Shown: positions 1 to 9,794, counted from the first letter of the stretch. The stretch: DNA of 64,000 nucleotides from Desulfolucanica intricata (GCF_001592105.1 NZ_BCWE01000002.1:1-64000); one strand, 5' to 3'. A program made the numbers and translations. The notes: generated by a model not told the origin, from the sequence alone.

Positions 1-248
1 CCACCGCTGGGCGGAGTTATCGACAGGCCTTCCGACGGGGCAGTTACTGTCAAACCGTTAGCCGGTGCTGTTATTGCCAGACCTGTACTGGTAATACTCA
101 GGCCGTTTTCGGGTGCCGTAATGGCCAATCCGGTAGAAGTAATTGACACATTTCCAAAAGAGTCAAGATTAAATGCAACATCATTACTTCCATAAATTTT
201 TATTCTCGCCTTGTCAGGATTATCCTGAAAAATTTTAAAGTTGGGCAA
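1..248 (-). CDS. Partial DUF6385-like low-complexity repeat protein (N-terminal part)
   Basis: Only the N-terminal 82 codons lie in the window; the gene runs off the left edge. Read from a TTG at 248 with a G-rich Shine-Dalgarno run (GAGGGGGG) 5 bases upstream. The start MPNFKIFQDNPDKARIKIYG is followed by a Ser/Thr/Gly-rich segment with a repeated GLxIT(S/A)(T/P) theme, for example GLAITAPENGLSIT, which looks like a beta-solenoid or fibre-like repeat. The style matches small Firmicute proteins annotated as DUF6385, often found next to glycosyltransferase cassettes. It is divergent from the glycosyltransferase operon at 374. Function is not known to me; a surface or spore-surface structural role is inference from composition and context. 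Confidence 0.6.
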   Translation of the reverse strand, partial: MPNFKIFQDNPDKARIKIYGSNDVAFNLDSFGNVSITSTGLAITAPENGLSITSTGLAITAPANGLTVTAPSEGLSITPPSG

Positions 249-373
249 AGGAATCCCCCCTCAATTTTTTTCGCCAATACCATAATATTTTACATATCAG
301 TGGAAAGTTCCAATATTTTTAACATATATTATTAATATTAAAATATAAATTTTAAGAAGGGGTAACAGTTTAT

Positions 374-2338
374 ATGACTGCTAAAATCAGCTTATGTATG
401 ATTGTCAGAAATGAAGCCGGCAACCTCCGCCGGTGCCTCGCCAGCGTAACCGGTGCCGTAGATGAAATAATTATTGTGGACACCGGCTCGACAGACAATA
501 CCCGTGAAATAGCCCTGGAATTTGGTGCGCAAGTGCATTCCTTTCCCTGGAATGAAAATTTCAGTGATGCTCGCAACACCTCGCTGGAAATGGCCACCGG
601 AGACTGGATCCTCTTTTTAGATGCTGATGAGGAACTGGCCCCAGCTAGCAAAGAAGCGTTGAAAAAACGTGTAAATAATGAGCATTTTGAGGGTTATTTT
701 ATTAAAGTAATTAATTATCTGGGCAATGAAGGATGGACAGAAACATGCCCGGATCTAATTTTTCGCCTTTTTCGGAACCGCAAACACTACAGATTTCATG
801 GAGCCATTCATGAGCAGATTGTAGATGTCATTTTAAAAGAAAACAAAGAAGCTTCCTTACAAATTGCGGAAGAGATAATAATATACCATTACGGATATTT
901 AGACAGGCAAATACATGAAAAAAATAAAAAGATAAGAAATTTAAAAATAATTCAAAGAGAACTTGAACAGACCCCGGACAATCAATTATTAAGATATCAT
1001 TACGGAGTAGAACTATACCGGGCCGAAAAATTTGGTGAAGCAGCCGAAGAGCTGACCCGGGCAGCCAACAACATTGATCCCAATACGATTTATTTCCCTA
1101 AACTATTACGCTATATTGTTATGTCTTACCAATCCGCAGGTCAGCAGGAGAAAGCCATCGATGCCGCCCTGCAGGGGCTGCAGTTTTTCCCAAATTACGC
1201 AGATATTTATTACTATGCCGGTCTTAGCTACCTGGAATTAAAGCAATACACTAAAGCCGGCGAAGCTTTTCAAAAGGCAATATCAATGCCGGAACAGCCA
1301 GCCCAGTATGCCTCTTTTAACGGTGTAAGGGGATTTAGAGCGTATTTTCACCTGGGGCAAATAGCAGAAATTTTCATGAATTATGAAACAGCCCTTAAGT
1401 ACTATATTTCCAGCCTGCAGGACAATCCCAATTTCACACATTCCCTGGAATGTATCGTACGTATACTAAAACCCCGGGAAAATCCGGATTACACTCAAGA
1501 ATGCCTGAAAAAGGTATTTGATTTTTGTACCCCCCAGGCTAACTTATTAATAGGAGAAATATACTTTCGGCAAGGTGCTTATCAATTAGCCTTGAATCAC
1601 CTGGAGCAATGTATAGAAAACGGGCTGACATCTCCGGAAATCCAACTCTGGCAGGCCATTTGCTTAATCCAGCAGCAAAGATACCTGGAGGCTTTGAGAA
1701 TCATCGAAAGCTTTCCCCCTGACAGCAGAATTTACCCTCTGGCAAAGTTCAACAAACTGTTCTGCTTTTGGCTACAGGGGCAAAAAAAGAAAGTATACAA
1801 TTTTTTGACGGACCTGCGCGTTCTGGGATTAGCAGAAGACACTGAAAAAGTATTAACATTACTTTTTGAACTTATGGATAAACGAAAAAAACCACTCAGG
1901 GTATTACTTGGTCAGGACGGATTAGCACTGGTTTTGGACATCATCCAAAGATTGCTGGATATGAATGATATAGAGAGGGTTCTGGCTCTTTTAAAAAGCA
2001 TTAGCCCGGAAAGCTTGGAAAGTCAAAGCCTTTCCATAGCTCAACTTTTCTTTGACTATGGCTACAAAGATAACGCTAAAATCTTTTTACAAAAATTCTT
2101 AAGCAATAACCGGAACGCAGAGGCACATAATCTCATGGCAGAAATCTGCCAGGCCAACGGTAATTATATTGAGGCTGAACATCATTACCGGTACGCATTG
2201 GAATTTAACCCTGAAAACCCCGGGTATTATATCAAACTAATTAATTTATATAAAAATAGATATAAGCAAATTTTAAAGGAAGCAGCAAAAATACACCCTG
2301 ACATTGTCACTTATCACCAATTAACAGAGGAGGATTAA
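374..2338 (+). CDS. GT2 family glycosyltransferase with C-terminal TPR repeats
   Basis: Predicted to transfer a sugar from an activated donor to an unknown surface acceptor. Residues 1-110 form a GT-A fold: the start SLCMIVRNEAGNLRRCLASV, the nucleotide-binding VDTGSTDNT, and LFLDADEEL supplying the DxD metal site. Residues about 190-650 are TPR-like helical pairs (for example YYYAGLSYLELKQYTKAGEAF), typical of the clostridial GT2-TPR family. ATG 374 is preceded by AAGAAGGGG at good spacing. It is the first of four rightward genes (9-base gap to the next, then a 1-base gap), so probably an operon. No signal peptide or membrane segment, so cytoplasmic. The acceptor is unknown; S-layer, spore-surface or flagellin-like glycosylation is inference. 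Confidence 0.85.
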   Translation: MTAKISLCMIVRNEAGNLRRCLASVTGAVDEIIIVDTGSTDNTREIALEFGAQVHSFPWNENFSDARNTSLEMATGDWILFLDADEELAPASKEALKKRVNNEHFEGYFIKVINYLGNEGWTETCPDLIFRLFRNRKHYRFHGAIHEQIVDVILKENKEASLQIAEEIIIYHYGYLDRQIHEKNKKIRNLKIIQRELEQTPDNQLLRYHYGVELYRAEKFGEAAEELTRAANNIDPNTIYFPKLLRYIVMSYQSAGQQEKAIDAALQGLQFFPNYADIYYYAGLSYLELKQYTKAGEAFQKAISMPEQPAQYASFNGVRGFRAYFHLGQIAEIFMNYETALKYYISSLQDNPNFTHSLECIVRILKPRENPDYTQECLKKVFDFCTPQANLLIGEIYFRQGAYQLALNHLEQCIENGLTSPEIQLWQAICLIQQQRYLEALRIIESFPPDSRIYPLAKFNKLFCFWLQGQKKKVYNFLTDLRVLGLAEDTEKVLTLLFELMDKRKKPLRVLLGQDGLALVLDIIQRLLDMNDIERVLALLKSISPESLESQSLSIAQLFFDYGYKDNAKIFLQKFLSNNRNAEAHNLMAEICQANGNYIEAEHHYRYALEFNPENPGYYIKLINLYKNRYKQILKEAAKIHPDIVTYHQLTEED

Positions 2339-2347
2339 GACCCGGCT

Positions 2348-4096
2348 ATGAAGGATACTGTCACCTTAACCATGATTGTTAAAAATGAAGCAACCAACCT
2401 GGAAGCCTGTCTTAATTCTGTTAATGAGCAGGTAGACGAAATAGTAATTGTCGACACAGGTTCAACTGACGATACATTACTAATTGCCCGTAGATATACA
2501 GATAAAATATACCATTATCCCTGGCATGGTGACTTCAGTGCTGCGCGAAATTTTGCACTGGAAAAGGCCAGCGGTGAGTGGATTCTCTACCTGGATGCCG
2601 ATGAGAAACTGAACACAGGTAACAGCAGCTTAAAAGATCTGGTTAACAGCGACAAATCTATAGAAGCATATCTTTTGCCAATTCATAATCCTACCGGAGA
2701 CTCTAACAGTGAATATAACCGCTTTTTGGTTCTCAGGCTCTTTAAGAACAACGGCCGCTACAGGTTCCAAGGTAAAATTCATGAACAAATTATTGTAGAA
2801 GACCCTAAATCGATTGGATTAGCAGAAGAAATTGTGATCGAACATAAAAGACTTTCTTCCCAGGAACGCAATCGTAAAAGGGGACGTAATCTAAATTTAC
2901 TAAAAAAAGCCTGTGCTGACGATTCCGATAACCCCTTTCTTAGATATTACCTGGGAGTGGAGTGGCTGATGCTGGGCAAACCGACTAAAGCTCTTCCTCA
3001 TCTGCAGTACGCTTACCAAACTCTTACAGACAACCATCTTCTTTTCCGCAGCCCGGCATTACGCTATTTAATTATCTGCCTAAAAACTTTGGGAAGACTG
3101 GATGAGGCAATCTGTCTCTGCATGGAAGCAGATTTAAGGTACCCGGAATATACTGACATTCATTATTTGGGTGGCATTTTATTCGAGGAAAAGAAGGAGT
3201 ATGAAATAGCTGTCAAATGGTTTAACCAAGCTATCTTAGATGGAACACCTCCGGCCGTTTACATCCATATGAACGGTTCCGGTAGTTTTTTGGCTTACTA
3301 CCATCTGGGTTATTGCCACGAAAAACTCGGCCGCTCGGAGTCTGCCAGGAAAAACTATGAGCAGGCACTGGAAATAAACCCTTGTTATATTTATCCTGTT
3401 TACAACCTTTTTTTAATATTGCTGGCCCAATACGATCCCGGTTATGTGTTGAAATATTTGAAGGAAAAGATCTACTGGCAAAATATAAACCTGGCTACAA
3501 CCGTGGCTAGATTATATAATACCTTGGGTTACCCGTATTTAGCTTATCAATGCCTTGAAGACCATGAAAGCAAGGAAGACAAAGCTGAAGAATGCCGGTT
3601 TTACCTTGGAAAATACAGCGTTTATTCAGGACGGTTGCAACAAGGACTTAAATATTTACAGCAAGTTACAGAGGAAGGTGACTTATACCGGAGAGCAGCA
3701 GTTCACCGGATAATTGCCCTGATACTACAGGATCGCCAAACAGAAGCTAAGGCTGCAGCTTTAAAATTATGGAGAATTCCTGAATCAAGGTACAAAGCAT
3801 TGGTTTTACTTGAACTAATTAACTGGATGGAAAAGAGCAAAACGGGCGGTTCCTCTGAACAAAAGATGTGGGATACAAAGTTTTTAAAAAATGCTGGTGA
3901 AATCCTTAACCACCTTAGCCGGTACCTGCCCGAATTTCCGGCACCTTCCAATAACCGAATTTCTCAAGTATATAATAGCCTGGAATCTATCATTAACTCT
4001 TCTGCCTCGGGATACCGGACTTTACTTCAACATTACCGGGATAAAATTCAAGGGGTAAGAAGCTTTTTGGATTATAAAATTGGAGCGGAAATATAG
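2348..4096 (+). CDS. GT2 family glycosyltransferase with TPR repeats (second copy)
   Basis: Paralogous to the preceding gene in layout: N-terminal GT-A domain with LTMIVKNEATNLEACLNSV, VDTGSTDDT and LYLDADEKL (DxD), then about 400 residues of TPR-like helices (RYYLGVEWLMLGKPTKALPH, AYYHLGYCHEKLGRSESARK). 582 residues, soluble. The upstream AGAGGAGGATTAAG, at the end of the previous gene, provides a ribosome binding site, and the two genes are 9 bases apart, so translational coupling is likely. The catalytic motifs are intact, so it should be active. Donor and acceptor are not deducible from sequence. Confidence 0.83.
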   Translation: MKDTVTLTMIVKNEATNLEACLNSVNEQVDEIVIVDTGSTDDTLLIARRYTDKIYHYPWHGDFSAARNFALEKASGEWILYLDADEKLNTGNSSLKDLVNSDKSIEAYLLPIHNPTGDSNSEYNRFLVLRLFKNNGRYRFQGKIHEQIIVEDPKSIGLAEEIVIEHKRLSSQERNRKRGRNLNLLKKACADDSDNPFLRYYLGVEWLMLGKPTKALPHLQYAYQTLTDNHLLFRSPALRYLIICLKTLGRLDEAICLCMEADLRYPEYTDIHYLGGILFEEKKEYEIAVKWFNQAILDGTPPAVYIHMNGSGSFLAYYHLGYCHEKLGRSESARKNYEQALEINPCYIYPVYNLFLILLAQYDPGYVLKYLKEKIYWQNINLATTVARLYNTLGYPYLAYQCLEDHESKEDKAEECRFYLGKYSVYSGRLQQGLKYLQQVTEEGDLYRRAAVHRIIALILQDRQTEAKAAALKLWRIPESRYKALVLLELINWMEKSKTGGSSEQKMWDTKFLKNAGEILNHLSRYLPEFPAPSNNRISQVYNSLESIINSSASGYRTLLQHYRDKIQGVRSFLDYKIGAEI

Positions 4097-4097
4097 T

Positions 4098-6668
4098 ATG
4101 ATACAGAAACAAACTGTAAGTCTCTGCCTAATCGTAAAAGACGAAGAGGAATTTATTCTCTCCTGTATTAACAGCGTAAAACATCTTGTTAATGAAATCA
4201 TTGTCGTAGATACGGGTTCGAGTGACGAAACCGTTAATTTAGCTATTAAGGCCGGTGCCAAGGTATTTAATTTTAACTGGACCGAAAACTTTGCCCGGGC
4301 GAGAAATTTTTCTCTGGAACAGGCTGCATCTGACTGGATCCTGGTACTTGATGCTGATGAAGTTCTGGAACATGTCAGCGAGGAAGAATTTCAAAAGCTC
4401 CTTTGTGCCCCAAATATAGAAGGTTATTTCTTACCCATTGTCAATTACCTGGATACAGTTGAAGAGGCATCCCATGACCGGATTGTAAGGCTGTTTCGTA
4501 ATAAACCTGTATACCGTTTTACCGGAGCCCTTCATGAACAGATAGCCCCTTCAATTTTGGATTATAATAAGGGCCGCGGCCTGGCTGTGGCCCCCCTGGT
4601 TATAAAACATTTTGGCTATCTGAAACCCCAGCTTATTAAGAAAAACAAGTTTCATCGCAATACATCGATTATACAAAAAGAATTAAAAAATAATCCCAAT
4701 GATCCTTTCCTTTTATATTGCCTGGGTATGGAACACTATCAAAAGGGCAGCATTTCTGCAGGGCTTACCTACCTGAAAAAAGCTCTTTTACGCATGAAGG
4801 GAAATGAAGGTTATTTTGAAGATGTCGTACTAAGTACCGCCTTAGGTTTTTTAAATTTAGGCAAATTGGAAGAGCTAATTGACTTTATCAACAAGTCACT
4901 AAAAATGTATCCAAGACATTCGGATTTATTTGCGCTAAGGGGATTAGGTTACCTCGGCAGGGGAAGATACCCGGCTGCTTCTCGGGATTTACAAACAGCA
5001 CTGCAAATAGGTGGAATCAAAGTTCTGCCGCATTACAAAATTCATTCTTTATTAAAAGATACCCAAAACATATCCATTGAATATACCGGGGGGAGGAGAA
5101 ATGACCCAATGAAACAGCGGGTTTTGATAGGAAGCCCCGTCCGACAAAAAAAAGTTATTCTGGCAGAGTTTTTAGAATCACTGGAGTTACTGGATACCAC
5201 AGGTCTTAAATTGGACATTGTTTTTATTGATGACAATAATGAAGATGATTTGCTGGCTGCCTTTGCACAGAAAAAAGATAATGTCCGCATCCTGCCGGCA
5301 AAATCTCCGGACACATATATCTGCGATGAGAGAACACACCATTGGCAGGAAGAATTAATCTGGAAAGTGGCCGAATTTAAGAACAGATTTATTCAAATGG
5401 CTTTAGCAGAAGATTATGACTACCTCTTTCTGGTAGACTCAGATCTATATATACACCCTCAAACAATTCGCCACTTGGTATCTTTAGGTAAAGATATTGT
5501 CTCAGAAGTTTTTTGGACCAAATGGGAACCGGATCTGGTTCCTCTCCCCCAGGTTTGGGTTTCAGACCAGTACTGCCTGTACCAAGCATTAAGAAATGAA
5601 ACATTAAGTGAGGAAGAAGTTAACAAAAGAACCACTGAATTTTTACAAATGCTGTCTACACCGGGGACATATAAAGTTGGCGGACTGGGTGCATGCACCT
5701 TAATTAGCAGAAGGGCAATGTCCATGGGAGTTTCTTTCAATGAAATATATAACCTAAGTCTTTCCGGCGAAGATCGGCACTTCTGTGTCAGGGCCGCTGC
5801 ACTGGGTCTTGAACTTTATGCTGACACTCATTATCCCCCTTTTCACATTTACCGGGAATCTGAACTTTCTAAACTCCAAGAATATAAAAAACAAATTATT
5901 ACACCAACCGAAATAATATTATCTAAAGATAATAAATTACTCCACCCCGTTAAAAAAACAAAGCCAAAAGGAAGTAGTATTACCCTGGCCATGTTGGTAA
6001 GAAACGAGGCTGACCGGTATCTGGAGCAGGTACTAAAGCATGCAGCTCAATACATTGATAGGGCGGTTATTTTAGATGACGCCAGTGATGACAGCACTGT
6101 GGAAGTTTGCAAACAATCCTTAAAAGGTATTCCCTTAAATTTGGTTTCTAATAAAGAACCCTGCTTTAACAATGAGATAGTGCTCCGAAAACAGCTCTGG
6201 TCTTTAGCCGTAGCAGCAAGGCCCGACTGGATCTTAATTTTAGACGCTGATGAGATCTTTGAGGAAAAAGCTGCCGAAGTTTTACCATCACTGGCAGAAG
6301 ATCCTGATGTATACCACTATTCCTTCCGCTTGTTTGATATGTGGGATGAAAAACATTACCGTGAAGATGCCTACTGGAATGCTCATAAATGGTATCGTCC
6401 CTTTATGGTGAAATATGTTCCATGGTTTAACTACCTGTGGAAGGAAACACCGCAGCACTGCGGGCGATTTCCCAAAAACATAAATGAATTAAAAGGTAAA
6501 ACCAGTGAGCTAAGAATAAAACACCTTGGCTGGATGAATCCGAAGGACCGTTTAAAAAAATATTACCGGTACAAGGAACTGGATCCTAACAGTATCTATG
6601 GTATAGCAGCCCAGTACCGTTCAATCCTCGACCCCAGGCCAAACATGGTTCCCTGGATTGAGGTTTAA
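4098..6668 (+). CDS. Multi-domain glycosyltransferase with three GT domains
   Basis: About 856 residues. Domain 1 (first 110 residues): GT2 with SLCLIVKDEEEFILSCINSV, VDTGSSDET and LVLDADEVL. TPR-like helices follow to about residue 330. Domain 2 (about 345-610) starts RVLIGSPVRQKK and contains YLFLVDSDLYIHP, a second GT-A domain of a different type. Domain 3 (about 640-856) is again GT2: LAMLVRNEADRYLEQVL, LDDASDDST, LILDADEIFE. An ATG at 4098 is one base after the previous stop (TAG 4094-4096), with GGAG at 4082-4085, and is preferred to an in-frame TTG at 4080 inside the previous gene. Three catalytic units in one chain suggest stepwise assembly of an oligosaccharide; this is inference. 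Confidence 0.82.
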   Translation: MIQKQTVSLCLIVKDEEEFILSCINSVKHLVNEIIVVDTGSSDETVNLAIKAGAKVFNFNWTENFARARNFSLEQAASDWILVLDADEVLEHVSEEEFQKLLCAPNIEGYFLPIVNYLDTVEEASHDRIVRLFRNKPVYRFTGALHEQIAPSILDYNKGRGLAVAPLVIKHFGYLKPQLIKKNKFHRNTSIIQKELKNNPNDPFLLYCLGMEHYQKGSISAGLTYLKKALLRMKGNEGYFEDVVLSTALGFLNLGKLEELIDFINKSLKMYPRHSDLFALRGLGYLGRGRYPAASRDLQTALQIGGIKVLPHYKIHSLLKDTQNISIEYTGGRRNDPMKQRVLIGSPVRQKKVILAEFLESLELLDTTGLKLDIVFIDDNNEDDLLAAFAQKKDNVRILPAKSPDTYICDERTHHWQEELIWKVAEFKNRFIQMALAEDYDYLFLVDSDLYIHPQTIRHLVSLGKDIVSEVFWTKWEPDLVPLPQVWVSDQYCLYQALRNETLSEEEVNKRTTEFLQMLSTPGTYKVGGLGACTLISRRAMSMGVSFNEIYNLSLSGEDRHFCVRAAALGLELYADTHYPPFHIYRESELSKLQEYKKQIITPTEIILSKDNKLLHPVKKTKPKGSSITLAMLVRNEADRYLEQVLKHAAQYIDRAVILDDASDDSTVEVCKQSLKGIPLNLVSNKEPCFNNEIVLRKQLWSLAVAARPDWILILDADEIFEEKAAEVLPSLAEDPDVYHYSFRLFDMWDEKHYREDAYWNAHKWYRPFMVKYVPWFNYLWKETPQHCGRFPKNINELKGKTSELRIKHLGWMNPKDRLKKYYRYKELDPNSIYGIAAQYRSILDPRPNMVPWIEV

Positions 6669-6695
6669 ATTACAAAAAGGAGTGTGATCTTAAAA

Positions 6696-7757
6696 TTGAA
6701 GTATAAACTTGCTCAAGTGGACGATATCATTATAGCTTTTAATTCTATTCAACAAAAACAGGACAGTACAAACGCTAACATATCCAGACTTTCAAACGTG
6801 GTTTCCTCCATTAACACAAAGCTGGCAAACCAAATAAATTTTTTAAAAACACAAGTCTATCTTTTTAGCAGTGACATGGGTTGGCTGGGTATTTGGGATA
6901 CTACTGAAGGTTATCTAGGCTTTGTAAATGTTGGGGTTTCTACTTCAGCGAAAATTGTTACCGGCAGAAAAACCGAAAATATCTTTTTACTGGGTGAAAA
7001 CGGTGCTAAAATATTCGTTATAGACCCTTATCTTCCGGGCATAATAGCAACACTGCCTTTTAACTCAGTAGCTTCCTTTACCGTTTCCCCGGACGGACAA
7101 AGTTTATTTGTTTCCGAAAACAACAGCTTAACATTGACAGAAGTTGAAGTTAACTCAGGAAGAACTTTAAGAAAATTAACCTTACCCGGTACAGCTCATC
7201 ATTTGACCATGCACCCGGAAGCTTACCGAATATATTTCTCTGTTCCGGAAACTAAAGCAGTTTACAACGTACAGCAGCTATCCGGTGAAGTGTCAAAAGT
7301 TTTTGACCTGCCCAATGATGCAGAAAAAATAACCCACTATAAGTTCGGCGAACAATTCGGCTTACTGGTATTAAGCGGAAGCGGTGACACTGCAAAAGTA
7401 ACCAAATGGGATAAGGGTACCAATACCACCAGCACTGTGGATATTGCCAATGCTGTTGATATTGTCGCTAACCCTTTTACCGGCTATTATTATGTAGCCA
7501 GCCAACAAAACATTTTATTTCTGTCCCCGGAAGGAGCTGTTTTACAAACGGTCAACCTGGGTGACACAGCACAGCAGCTAACCCTTACAGCAGATGGAAA
7601 ATTACTTACTGCTATATTCAGTGCCGGTAAAGATGCAGTGATAGTAGATACTATTACCGGAATAACTTATACCGGTCCCGGTACAGTTTACCCGCCTACC
7701 CAGCAAACGGCAACACTTCTGCTGGCCCAAGCTAAGTTGGGTTTTAGCAGTAACTAA
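6696..7757 (+). CDS. YVTN-type beta-propeller repeat protein
   Basis: About 353 residues. After a helical, possibly coiled-coil N-terminus (residues 5-55), the rest is made of beta-propeller blades with the usual SPDGQSLFVSE, ADGKLLTAIFSAGKDAVIVD and VANPFTGYYYVAS pattern, as in YncE/YVTN proteins. No signal peptide is visible. TTG 6696 is chosen because AAAAAGGAG ends at 6682, while the upstream in-frame GTG 6684 would sit on top of that site; either is possible. It closes the glycosyltransferase operon, 27 bases after the last transferase. Such propellers bind ligands or partners rather than catalyse; a scaffold or surface protein modified by the neighbouring enzymes is inference. Confidence 0.65.
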   Translation: MKYKLAQVDDIIIAFNSIQQKQDSTNANISRLSNVVSSINTKLANQINFLKTQVYLFSSDMGWLGIWDTTEGYLGFVNVGVSTSAKIVTGRKTENIFLLGENGAKIFVIDPYLPGIIATLPFNSVASFTVSPDGQSLFVSENNSLTLTEVEVNSGRTLRKLTLPGTAHHLTMHPEAYRIYFSVPETKAVYNVQQLSGEVSKVFDLPNDAEKITHYKFGEQFGLLVLSGSGDTAKVTKWDKGTNTTSTVDIANAVDIVANPFTGYYYVASQQNILFLSPEGAVLQTVNLGDTAQQLTLTADGKLLTAIFSAGKDAVIVDTITGITYTGPGTVYPPTQQTATLLLAQAKLGFSSN

Positions 7758-7803
7758 TAGAAATAAAGCATATCCTATCTAACCAGTTACTTGCTTTCTT
7801 AAT

Positions 7804-7852
7804 AAAAAATCACCCTCAGCTAAACTAAAACAGTTAGCCGGGTGATTTTTTT
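7804..7852. terminator. Bidirectional rho-independent terminator
   Basis: Hairpin with outer arms AAAAATCACCC and GGGTGATTTTT and inner GCTAA/TTAGC pairing, flanked by A and T runs on both sides. It separates the glycosyltransferase operon from the convergent FkbM methyltransferase gene and can serve both. Confidence 0.9.
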
Positions 7853-8666
7853 AATCATTTGAGTTACACTGCATTACTACATGTGCACATGATTCTTGGA
7901 AAAACAACTTTTCTACTGAGGTACCTACTAATTCCCCGTTGTTATTTATATTAAAAAACTTTATATTTTCCTTACTCCGACTCAGATTATTTAAGAAATT
8001 TTTTAGCAATTTGTAATCCTGCTGCAGCATCGTTTTATTTAATTCAAAAATTACGGTCCCTACAGTACCGTTATTAATCATTTCCCGCATCCCCAATAAA
8101 GCATGGTATTCCCCACCTTCAATATCAATTTTTATAATATCAATATGGGTAAACTCCCCGATAAGTTTATCCAAGGACTCAGCCTCTATCTCTACTTTTT
8201 GTATTTCATCTTGATAATGCTTATGATATTCTTCACTATGCCTATATATAGAACTGTTACCAAGAAATCTGCTGCTTAGGTAAAAGTTTATTGTTGTGTT
8301 CTTAGAATAGACAGCCTTGTTATAAACAGCGACTCTATCATGAAGATAATTAATGGAAAGATTATCCATAATAATGCTGTAAAGATGGGGATTTGCCTCG
8401 TATGCTATTACTTTTCCGGTTGGCCCGCAGAGTGCCCCCATTAAAACCGTAAAGTAGCCAATGTTAGCACCTGCATCAATTAATACATTACCCGGCTTAA
8501 CAGTTTTAATTAGATATGCACTCAGTGGCAGTTCCAGTACACCTTTTATTACAATTTCCGGCATAAGTGACAAATCATCGGCAGGTACTATTAGCTTACA
8601 ACCCCAGGATAATTGACACAGCATTCTTCGATTACCTATATAAACACCATGCAATAAAATACACAC
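7851..8666 (-). CDS. FkbM family SAM-dependent methyltransferase
   Basis: About 271 residues. Methyltransferase motif I is VLIDAGANIGYFTVL (about residue 60), followed by VIAYEANPHLYSII (motif II, acidic residue for ribose) and DIIKIDIEGGEYHALLG (motif typical of FkbM). FkbM enzymes O-methylate sugars or small molecules; next to the glycosyltransferase cassette it may methylate the glycan, which is inference. GTG 8666 is only one base from AAAGGAG (8674-8668), so the real start may be TTG 8654 (better spacing) or ATG 8624. The first 40 residues are poorly conserved in this family, so the choice does not affect the call. Convergent with the operon and sharing its terminator. Confidence 0.85.
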   Translation of the reverse strand: MCILLHGVYIGNRRMLCQLSWGCKLIVPADDLSLMPEIVIKGVLELPLSAYLIKTVKPGNVLIDAGANIGYFTVLMGALCGPTGKVIAYEANPHLYSIIMDNLSINYLHDRVAVYNKAVYSKNTTINFYLSSRFLGNSSIYRHSEEYHKHYQDEIQKVEIEAESLDKLIGEFTHIDIIKIDIEGGEYHALLGMREMINNGTVGTVIFELNKTMLQQDYKLLKNFLNNLSRSKENIKFFNINNNGELVGTSVEKLFFQESCAHVVMQCNSND

Positions 8667-8814
8667 TCTCCTTTATTTTAAGAGTTGTATTACTTTATTT
8701 ATTTATAAACTTCTTAAAAGATAACTTCTTTATTTTGGATTTTCAGAGACACTGTCACTAAACCCTCCACCCTGTCCTTAAGAAGGCAAAAACCAATCGG
8801 CAACTTTTTTCAAC

Positions 8815-8843
8815 GGAAAAAATAAAAAGAGCCCTGAGGGCTC
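8815..8843 (-). terminator. Rho-independent terminator for the small leftward gene
   Basis: Reading leftward, the stem GAGCCCT/AGGGCTC (8829-8843) is followed by a T-rich run (TTTTTATTTTTT, 8828-8817). It lies 30 bases after the stop of the 79-residue gene at 8874. Confidence 0.85.
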
Positions 8844-8873
8844 AACTAAAATTTATATTATTAATTTATATTA

Positions 8874-9113
8874 TTAATGTAGTTTTCTGCGGGCGTTAAT
8901 ATAATAACTTCTTCCGTCATGACTCCCCTTAGCCTGGTAGTCAAAACCGCTTTCATCCAGCAGCTCGATGATCGGATCTGCCCGGTGAGCATCGGCTGAT
9001 TCAAGGTTTATAGTCAATTCATCCCCGTCGCTAACTTCATTAATAACCCTCTGTACACAATTAACAGCATTCTCCCCTAACTCCGGATGCAGGTTTATTG
9101 TCCTTTTACTCAT
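8874..9113 (-). CDS. Small conserved-looking protein, TusA-like fold possible
   Basis: 79 residues, soluble. The second half (TINLESADAHRADPIIELLDESGFDY) has the beta-alpha pattern with an acidic surface that is seen in TusA/SirA-like sulfurtransferases, but the catalytic Cys-Pro motif of TusA is absent, so activity is not implied. ATG 9113 follows AGAGAGGTTGTGACCT. The gene has its own terminator. I do not recognise a specific family. Confidence 0.6.
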   Translation of the reverse strand: MSKRTINLHPELGENAVNCVQRVINEVSDGDELTINLESADAHRADPIIELLDESGFDYQAKGSHDGRSYYINARRKLH

Positions 9114-9159
9114 AGGTCACAACCTCTCTGTTTTTCTTTTAGTTTACCCTGCCCCCGGA

Positions 9160-9771
9160 TTATATATAAGAGAACCCACCTTCTTCAATAACAATTTGTG
9201 CCGCAGTAAGATCAATCAGCCGCTTCGACAGCGCTTGGGCCGCCGCCGGCTGTAAATAAACCTTCATGTTGACCTTTTGGTCATAAATTATGTCCGGCTG
9301 CCGCCCACCGGCACTTTCCACCTCGCGTTTAACTACACCCAGCCACTGGTAGTCCATAGTTATCCGCAGTTCCCGGTGCAATAATTTTTCCACCACTCCC
9401 GCTGCATCAATACCTTTTACAGCTGCTTCCGAATAAGCACGTACCAGGCCGCCGGCGCCGAGCATAACACCTCCGAAATACCTGGTGATAACCAGCGCTG
9501 TTTTAATTAATCCCTTCTGATTAATAACCTCCAGTACCGGTCTGCCTGCTGTACCGCCTGGCTCACCGTCGTCACTAAAGCGCTGTATTTGCTCATTAAT
9601 TACATAGGCAAAAACGTTGTGTGTTGCTTGATTATGTTCTTTTTTTATTTGTTTTATAAAGTTATTGGCCTCCTTTTCATCACTAACCGGGGAGGCACTG
9701 GTAATAAATCTTGACTTTTTAATGATAATTTCAGCTTGAGCTGCTTTTTGCAGGGTTAAATAGCCCTTCAT
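9160..9771 (-). CDS. yigZ: YigZ/IMPACT family protein
   Basis: 203 residues, normal length. The IMPACT N-terminal domain shows KKSRFITSASPVSDEKEA, THNVFAYVI, RFSDDGEPGGTAGRPVL and TRYFGGVMLGAGGLVRAY, the family signature; the C-terminal DUF1949 domain covers about residues 135-203. Members are thought to act in translation or stress regulation, but the biochemical role in bacteria is not settled. ATG 9771 is preceded by AGGGGATAAT. It ends 46 bases from the 79-residue gene and starts 24 bases after the MerR gene, so these three leftward genes may be co-transcribed. Confidence 0.93.
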   Translation of the reverse strand: MKGYLTLQKAAQAEIIIKKSRFITSASPVSDEKEANNFIKQIKKEHNQATHNVFAYVINEQIQRFSDDGEPGGTAGRPVLEVINQKGLIKTALVITRYFGGVMLGAGGLVRAYSEAAVKGIDAAGVVEKLLHRELRITMDYQWLGVVKREVESAGGRQPDIIYDQKVNMKVYLQPAAAQALSKRLIDLTAAQIVIEEGGFSYI

Positions 9772-9794
9772 ATTATCCCCTCAAACCATGAGTA

